A stretch of DNA of 10,559 nucleotides from an uncultured Selenomonadaceae bacterium (GTDB lineage: Bacteria; Bacillota; Negativicutes; Selenomonadales; Selenomonadaceae). Shown in pieces: positions 6,932 through 10,559 of this stretch. Numbering within the stretch: position 1 is the first letter of the stretch; every line of letters starts with the position of its first letter. The position numbers and the translations under genes were made by a program. The notes beneath the pieces are model-generated. The model was not told where the DNA came from, did not search any database, and saw only the letters and a list, made by a program, of their open reading frames with translations. The stretch is from assembly GCA_958415865.1 (NCBI GenBank), contig CATYZV010000034.1, forward strand, positions 1 to 10,559. Direction: 5' to 3'.

Positions 6932-8360
6932 AAGCATTGCCGTCAAATTGGGGCTGGGCTTTGCCGCCGCGCTGATAGTATTTGCTCTTGCCGTTGGAGC
7001 TGTATTTACCGGATTGTTTAAGAATTACACATTGCAGCTGCACAAAGCTCAGATGCAGCACACGGCTCAGATGATAGCGGACAATCTATCTGACGGCAGA
7101 GGCTCCGGCATGATGACGGGCATCTACCTGCGCTGCATAAGCGATATAACAAGCGGAGATGTCTGGATAGTTGATGCAGACAAGAATCTGCTGACTCCTT
7201 CCCTGCCGATGGGCCACGGCATGATGCACCACCGCCGCCAATACCGCATGGCTGACCTGCCGCCCGATGCCGCCGGTGTCATAGATCAGGTCATGACGGG
7301 ACAGACCGTGTTCAGCGAAGGTTTCAGCGATGTATTGTCCCAGCTGACTTTGACAGTCGGCGTGCCTATCAAAAATCATCATGGTCAGATAAAAGGAGCA
7401 GTGCTGCTCCATTCTCCTGTCGCCGGCATGAATGAAGCTGTGAGCCGCGGGCTGTTGATACTAGCCTCCAGCCTCGCCATAGCTCTAGCGGTTGCCGCCG
7501 TGCTCGCCTCGGCTTTTTCCTACGTATTCACGCGGCCGCTGTTGAAGATGAAGGAAACTGCCCTGCGCTTGGCAAAGGGCGATTACAAGGCTCAGTGCAA
7601 AATGGAGCGCGGCGATGAAATAGGCGAGCTTGCCTCGGCTCTCGATACGCTCTCCGTCCGGCTCGACGAAGCAAAGCGGCGCAGCGATGCACTCGATAAA
7701 ATGCGGCGCGACTTCACTGCCAACGTATCGCACGAGCTCAGAACGCCCGTTACCGTCATCCGCGGCTCACTTGAGGCTCTGCACGACGGCATTGTAACTG
7801 AACCCGATAAAGTCCGCCAATACCATGAACAGATGCTCAGCGAAGCAAAATTCCTAGAACGGTTAGTCGGCGATTTATTGGATTTATCCCGCCTGCAAAA
7901 TGCCGATTTTAAAATAGAGATGCACCGGGCCGTCCTCGGCGATGTGATAAGCGATGTTCTGCGGAGTGCCGGCCGTCTCGCCGAAGCAAAGCAGGTCAAA
8001 ATCCATGCTGATATCCGCTGCAAGGATACGTGCCTTTTAGCTGACTATGGCAGGCTGCGCCAAATGCTGATGATAGTGCTCGACAATGCCGTAAAATTTT
8101 CGCCTGAAAATGCTGTTATAGACACTACAGCAGATGAAAATCAAATAGTAATACGCGACCATGGCCCCGGCATAGACCCGCAGCTATTGCCGCATATCTT
8201 TGAGCGGTTTTACAAGACGCGCGACGAACGCAATAAGAGCGGCACCGGGCTGGGGCTTGCCATCGCCTATCAGATAGCTCGGCGGCACAATATAGATGTA
8301 AATGCTGCGAATTGCTCTGACGGCGGTGCAAAATTCACTTTTACCCTGCCGAAAAAATAA
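6915..8360 (+). CDS. Membrane sensor histidine kinase
   Basis: This 481-residue partner of the preceding regulator autophosphorylates on a histidine and passes the phosphate to D54 of the regulator. Domains in order: membrane helix 1 (about 12-35), an extracytoplasmic sensor region (about 36-178), helix 2 (about 179-204), HAMP linker (about 200-253), dimerisation domain with the phosphoacceptor H273 in FTANVSHELRTP, and the ATPase domain with the N box around N391 (DNAVKFSP), DHGPGID (415-421) and GTGLGLA (443-449). The sensor contains a Met/His cluster at 99-112 (M99, H101, M103, M104, H105, H106, M112), which could bind metal; that is inference. The ATG start follows GAGG (6902-6905) by 9 bases; the frame is also open from TTG 6900, but that codon lies ahead of this site. 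The 17-base overlap with the regulator implies translational coupling. Confidence 0.93.
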   Translation: MAKLFKSIAVKLGLGFAAALIVFALAVGAVFTGLFKNYTLQLHKAQMQHTAQMIADNLSDGRGSGMMTGIYLRCISDITSGDVWIVDADKNLLTPSLPMGHGMMHHRRQYRMADLPPDAAGVIDQVMTGQTVFSEGFSDVLSQLTLTVGVPIKNHHGQIKGAVLLHSPVAGMNEAVSRGLLILASSLAIALAVAAVLASAFSYVFTRPLLKMKETALRLAKGDYKAQCKMERGDEIGELASALDTLSVRLDEAKRRSDALDKMRRDFTANVSHELRTPVTVIRGSLEALHDGIVTEPDKVRQYHEQMLSEAKFLERLVGDLLDLSRLQNADFKIEMHRAVLGDVISDVLRSAGRLAEAKQVKIHADIRCKDTCLLADYGRLRQMLMIVLDNAVKFSPENAVIDTTADENQIVIRDHGPGIDPQLLPHIFERFYKTRDERNKSGTGLGLAIAYQIARRHNIDVNAANCSDGGAKFTFTLPKK

Positions 8361-8384
8361 AATAAATTTCTTTTCGACACAATT

Positions 8385-8413
8385 TTGTCAAATATATCTG
8401 CTATATTTATAGT
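8385..8413 (+). promoter_or_regulatory. Promoter with palindrome over the -35, ahead of the secreted protein gene
   Basis: TTGTCA (8385-8390) and TATAGT (8408-8413) each match 5 of 6 consensus bases with an ideal 17-base spacer. A 14-base near-palindrome, GACAcAATTtTGTC (8376-8389, one mismatched pair), covers the -35 box. It could be an operator, possibly for the adjacent regulator, though OmpR-family proteins more often use direct repeats. Confidence 0.65.
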
Positions 8414-8444
8414 ATAAAATGAATTTGCACAGGAGGCATAAATC

Positions 8445-8870
8445 ATGAAGAACTTAAAAAAATTAATCGTATGCGGTACTGCGGCAGCTGTTTTATCGCT
8501 GAGTGCTATGAGCGTATTCGCTCAGCCGTCAGATACACCTGACAATCCCGCACAGATAACGGCAGAAGTTACGGGCCGCAGCGTTGAAAGCATCATCGAA
8601 GAACGCAAAGACACGGGCAAATCCTTCGCCCAGATAGCTGATGAAGCAGGCAAGCTTGACGAATTCAAAGCCGATATGATAGAACTGCGCAAAGCACGCC
8701 TCGATGAAGCCGTAGCTGAAGGCAGAATCAGTCAGCAGCGCGCCGATGCTATCTTAGCTGATATGAAAACCGGCGGTGATTACGGCTATGAACACTGCTA
8801 TGATGATGACGATGATGACAGCTGGTGCGGACATCGCGGAGGCCATCACGGCTGCGGCGATCGCTGGTGA
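8445..8870 (+). CDS. Small secreted protein, DUF2680-like, with Cys/His/Asp-rich C-terminus
   Basis: This 141-residue exported protein has a signal peptide (1-26: KNLKK, hydrophobic core, cleavage after VFA). Its helical middle (about 38-108) resembles DUF2680: a 'GKSFAQIADEAGK' segment, then a charged helix and 'EAVAEGRISQQRADAILADM'. The tail (111-141) is striking: H117, C118, six aspartates (120-125), C128, H130, H134-H135, C137, consistent with binding metal outside the cell membrane. This function is inferred; members of the family are uncharacterised as far as I know. The ATG follows AGGAGG (8431-8436) by 8 bases. Its own promoter lies downstream of a two-component pair, a layout like CpxP or ZraP behind their regulators. 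There is no lipobox, so it is probably soluble rather than lipid-anchored. Confidence 0.85.
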   Translation: MKNLKKLIVCGTAAAVLSLSAMSVFAQPSDTPDNPAQITAEVTGRSVESIIEERKDTGKSFAQIADEAGKLDEFKADMIELRKARLDEAVAEGRISQQRADAILADMKTGGDYGYEHCYDDDDDDSWCGHRGGHHGCGDRW

Positions 8871-8950
8871 GCTGTTAAAATAAAAGAAGGATTTTGAGCC
8901 ATCGAGATAGAAGATTCTCCGGTAGATAAATCGCAAAGGAGGATTTTTCG

Positions 8951-9178
8951 ATGTATGCAGTAGTAAAAATAGTCGACACCGACCAGCCGATCGTGGTCAA
9001 AAATCTCAGAAGCATCACGGTGATAGACGATGAAGGCGATGAAGAAACGTATGTAGACGATATGGAAAGCCTGATTCTAAACGAGGATTTCCAATACGTA
9101 TTCAAAGGCGATTCCATAATGCACGCCTTGGGCGTAGATATCCAATTCATCCAGATATTTCCTTTAGGCTTCAACTAA
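8951..9178 (+). CDS. Hypothetical 75-residue acidic protein
   Basis: I do not recognise this protein. It is 75 residues long and carries about 15 acidic against 4 Lys/Arg residues, most densely at 26-39 (DDEGDEETYVDDME). It has no signal peptide or membrane helix and no Cys residues. Alternating hydrophobic residues (YAVVKIV, SITVI, FIQIFPLGF) suggest a small beta-rich fold. That it is a real gene is supported by a full Shine-Dalgarno site, AAAGGAGG (8935-8942), 8 bases before the ATG, and by the strong terminator that begins at its stop codon. The 80 bases between it and the upstream secreted-protein gene show no convincing promoter or terminator, so it is probably transcribed with that gene. 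A role in the same response is possible but unsupported. Confidence 0.75.
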   Translation: MYAVVKIVDTDQPIVVKNLRSITVIDDEGDEETYVDDMESLILNEDFQYVFKGDSIMHALGVDIQFIQIFPLGFN

Positions 9179-9217
9179 AAAAAGATGCAGGTACGAAATT
9201 GTATCTGCATCTTTTTT
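9178..9217. terminator. Bidirectional terminator between convergent genes
   Basis: A 13-base perfect stem (9178-9190 with 9205-9217) continues as 4 more pairs including one G-U (9191-9194 with 9201-9204), with a 6-base loop. The outer stem is six A opposite six T, so it gives a T tract on either strand. It ends the + strand operon at 9178 and the - strand transporter gene, which stops at 9233. Confidence 0.93.
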
Positions 9218-9232
9218 ATTGCCAAGGCAAAA

Positions 9233-10504
9233 TTAAACGGTTTTCAATTTGTGTTCTTCTACTTTTTCATGCTGCGGTTCTTTAATCAGTAAAATCAACC
9301 CGGAGGCGATTACGAGGCATACTTCCATCATGGCAAAGCCTGCTCCGTAGCTGCCTGTGTAGTCGATCAAGAAGCCGATGCCCATAGGAGCGAGCGCACC
9401 GCCTATCTTGCCGGCGGCATTGATGAGCGAGCTGAAAAAGCCCATGGACTGCGATGGCAGGATTTCCGTAACGAGTCCCCAAAAAGGAGCAAAGCCCATG
9501 TAGATGGCGGAGAACGATGTCAGCGACAGGAAGAATACACAGAGCTGCGGATTCTGCGCTGCATAGGCAAAGTACATTGAAACAGCACCGACGAGCCATA
9601 TAGTTATCAAGAATACTTTTTTATTATTGCCGAAGATCTTTTTGTAGAGAAAATTAGCAGCCAGAAGGCCTAAAAAGCCGGCAAAGAACGGCAGTGCCGC
9701 ATAAATGCTGATTTTTATCAGGCTGAAATCCCTTACCTTGACGAGATAGGACGGCAGCCACGAGAAGAAGCCCCAAAACGTCATATCGAAAAAGAAGTAC
9801 GTTACGCAGAACAGCAGCAGCCCCGGAGTCTTGAAGGCTTCGCGGTAGCTTATCTTTCTTTCGCGCTGTTCCTTCGTCTGGCCGTCGTATATTTCAGCCA
9901 GTTCAGCTTTCGTCATATCGGGATGGTCGGCAGGATCATCGTGCAGATTGCGCCAAATCAGCCATGCAACGATAAAGCCGGGAATCGAGAAGAAGTAAAA
10001 TACTTCGCGCCAGCCGAATGTTTCCATGCACGTTACGACGAAGAACGGCGTTATAGCAGGAGCTAAGGCGAGAGCGCAGAGCATAAGAGAATTTGCCCTC
10101 AGGCGTTCCCTGCGGGGGAACCATACGGCGACAGCCTTGAACGAAGCCGGCGGATGGAAGGATTCTCCGACACCGAATACGAAACGAATTACGACGAGGC
10201 TTATAAAGCCCCATGCCGCACCGGTCAAAATGGTGCAGACAGACCACCAGAAGATAGCGAACGCCATTCCCTTGCGCGCGCCGAATTTGTCAGCGAATAT
10301 GCCGCCGAACACCTGAAACCAGCCGTAGCCGATCAGAAAAGCACTCATGATCATGCCCATCTGGCCTGAGGTGAATTGCAGCGCATCTTGAATAAACGGA
10401 GCGGCAACATTGAAATTGGCGCGGTCTATGTAAGCTACGATGTAGACAAACCAGAGCAGTGCCAGCGTCCTGTTTCTTACTTTCCAACGGGAAAATAAAG
10501 CCAC
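9233..10504 (-). CDS. Major facilitator superfamily transporter, anion:cation symporter type
   Basis: This is a 12-helix inner-membrane transporter of 423 residues from GTG 10504. It resembles the ACS branch of the MFS (GudP, ExuT, DgoT relatives), which import sugar acids or other organic anions with protons. Marks are YIDRANFNVA (25-34) in helix 1, motif A GGIFADKFGARKG (67-79), RFVFGVGESFHPPA after helix 4, RERLRANSL, GWREVFYFF, and a charged central loop (about 185-225) between the two six-helix halves. The substrate cannot be inferred, as no catabolic gene is nearby. The start is uncertain: ATG 10537 would add 11 residues but has no ribosome binding site, while GTG 10504 follows GAAGGGAAG (10522-10514) and gives a family-like N-terminus. 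It converges with the + strand operon and is unrelated to it. Confidence 0.9.
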   Translation of the reverse strand: MALFSRWKVRNRTLALLWFVYIVAYIDRANFNVAAPFIQDALQFTSGQMGMIMSAFLIGYGWFQVFGGIFADKFGARKGMAFAIFWWSVCTILTGAAWGFISLVVIRFVFGVGESFHPPASFKAVAVWFPRRERLRANSLMLCALALAPAITPFFVVTCMETFGWREVFYFFSIPGFIVAWLIWRNLHDDPADHPDMTKAELAEIYDGQTKEQRERKISYREAFKTPGLLLFCVTYFFFDMTFWGFFSWLPSYLVKVRDFSLIKISIYAALPFFAGFLGLLAANFLYKKIFGNNKKVFLITIWLVGAVSMYFAYAAQNPQLCVFFLSLTSFSAIYMGFAPFWGLVTEILPSQSMGFFSSLINAAGKIGGALAPMGIGFLIDYTGSYGAGFAMMEVCLVIASGLILLIKEPQHEKVEEHKLKTV

Positions 10505-10528
10505 TTGAAAAGACTTCCCTTCATTAAT

Positions 10529-10558
10529 AATATACATACAATAGATTAATGATTACAA
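10529..10558 (-). promoter_or_regulatory. Possible promoter for the MFS transporter gene
   Basis: On the - strand, TTGTAA (10558-10553) and TATATT (10534-10529) are separated by 18 bases. The -10 would lie within the codons following ATG 10537, which would exclude that ATG and favour GTG 10504. The -35 is poor (4 of 6), and the window ends here, so this is tentative. Confidence 0.3.
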
Positions 10559-10559
10559 C

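Noticed and set aside
8350..8376. AT-rich hairpin after the kinase stop codon, as a terminator
   Set aside because: The arms CGAAAA and TTTTCG are short and AT-only apart from the ends, with a long AT loop and no T tract. A real terminator is not supported.
8801..8821. GAT/GAC triplet run as a microsatellite or phase-variation tract
   Set aside because: It encodes six Asp with mixed codons and a length change would stay in frame; it reads as protein composition rather than a slippage switch.
8871..8950. Promoter, terminator or small RNA in the gap before the acidic protein gene
   Set aside because: No hexamer pair with acceptable spacing and no stable hairpin were found; only the ribosome binding site at 8935-8942 is supported.

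Overview
The window looks like a chromosomal segment of a low-to-mid GC Bacillota genome. The Negativicutes (Selenomonas/Phascolarctobacterium-type relatives) are my best guess. The gene order divIC - S1-domain protein - tilS - hpt - ftsH is the classic Bacillota cluster (compare divIC-yabR-...-tilS-hprT-ftsH in Bacillus subtilis). The sporulation gene spoIIE and the yabS/yabT genes, which lie between yabR and tilS in B. subtilis, are absent here. Most genes have strong GGAGG-type ribosome binding sites. The taxon is inferred from protein flavour and order only; no rRNA or other decisive marker is present.

Layout. Bases 20-6156 form the housekeeping block, all on the + strand. It holds a diacylglycerol glycosyltransferase of the MGDG synthase/UgtP family, a DivIC/FtsB-type divisome protein, a general-stress-protein-13/YabR-like S1 RNA-binding protein with its own consensus promoter and terminator, the tRNA-Ile lysidine synthetase TilS, hypoxanthine phosphoribosyltransferase, and the membrane AAA protease FtsH with its own extended -10 promoter and terminator. 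TilS and FtsH both appear to start with TTG.

Bases 6230-9178 form the accessory part. An OmpR-family response regulator and a membrane histidine kinase overlap by 17 bases. They are followed by a promoter with a palindrome over its -35 box. That promoter drives a small secreted protein resembling the DUF2680 family, which ends in a Cys/His/Asp-rich tail that could bind metal. A 75-residue, very acidic protein of unknown function follows. I read this as a possible envelope-stress or metal-responsive two-component module, similar in layout to CpxAR-CpxP or ZraSR-ZraP; this is an inference.

Bases 9233-10504 (or 10537) on the - strand encode a 12-helix major facilitator transporter of the anion:cation symporter (sugar-acid) type. 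It converges on the accessory operon at a strong bidirectional terminator (9178-9217). There are no rRNA, tRNA, CRISPR or insertion-sequence features, and no gene-free stretch longer than 300 bases; the largest gaps are about 80-95 bases and carry promoters or nothing evident.
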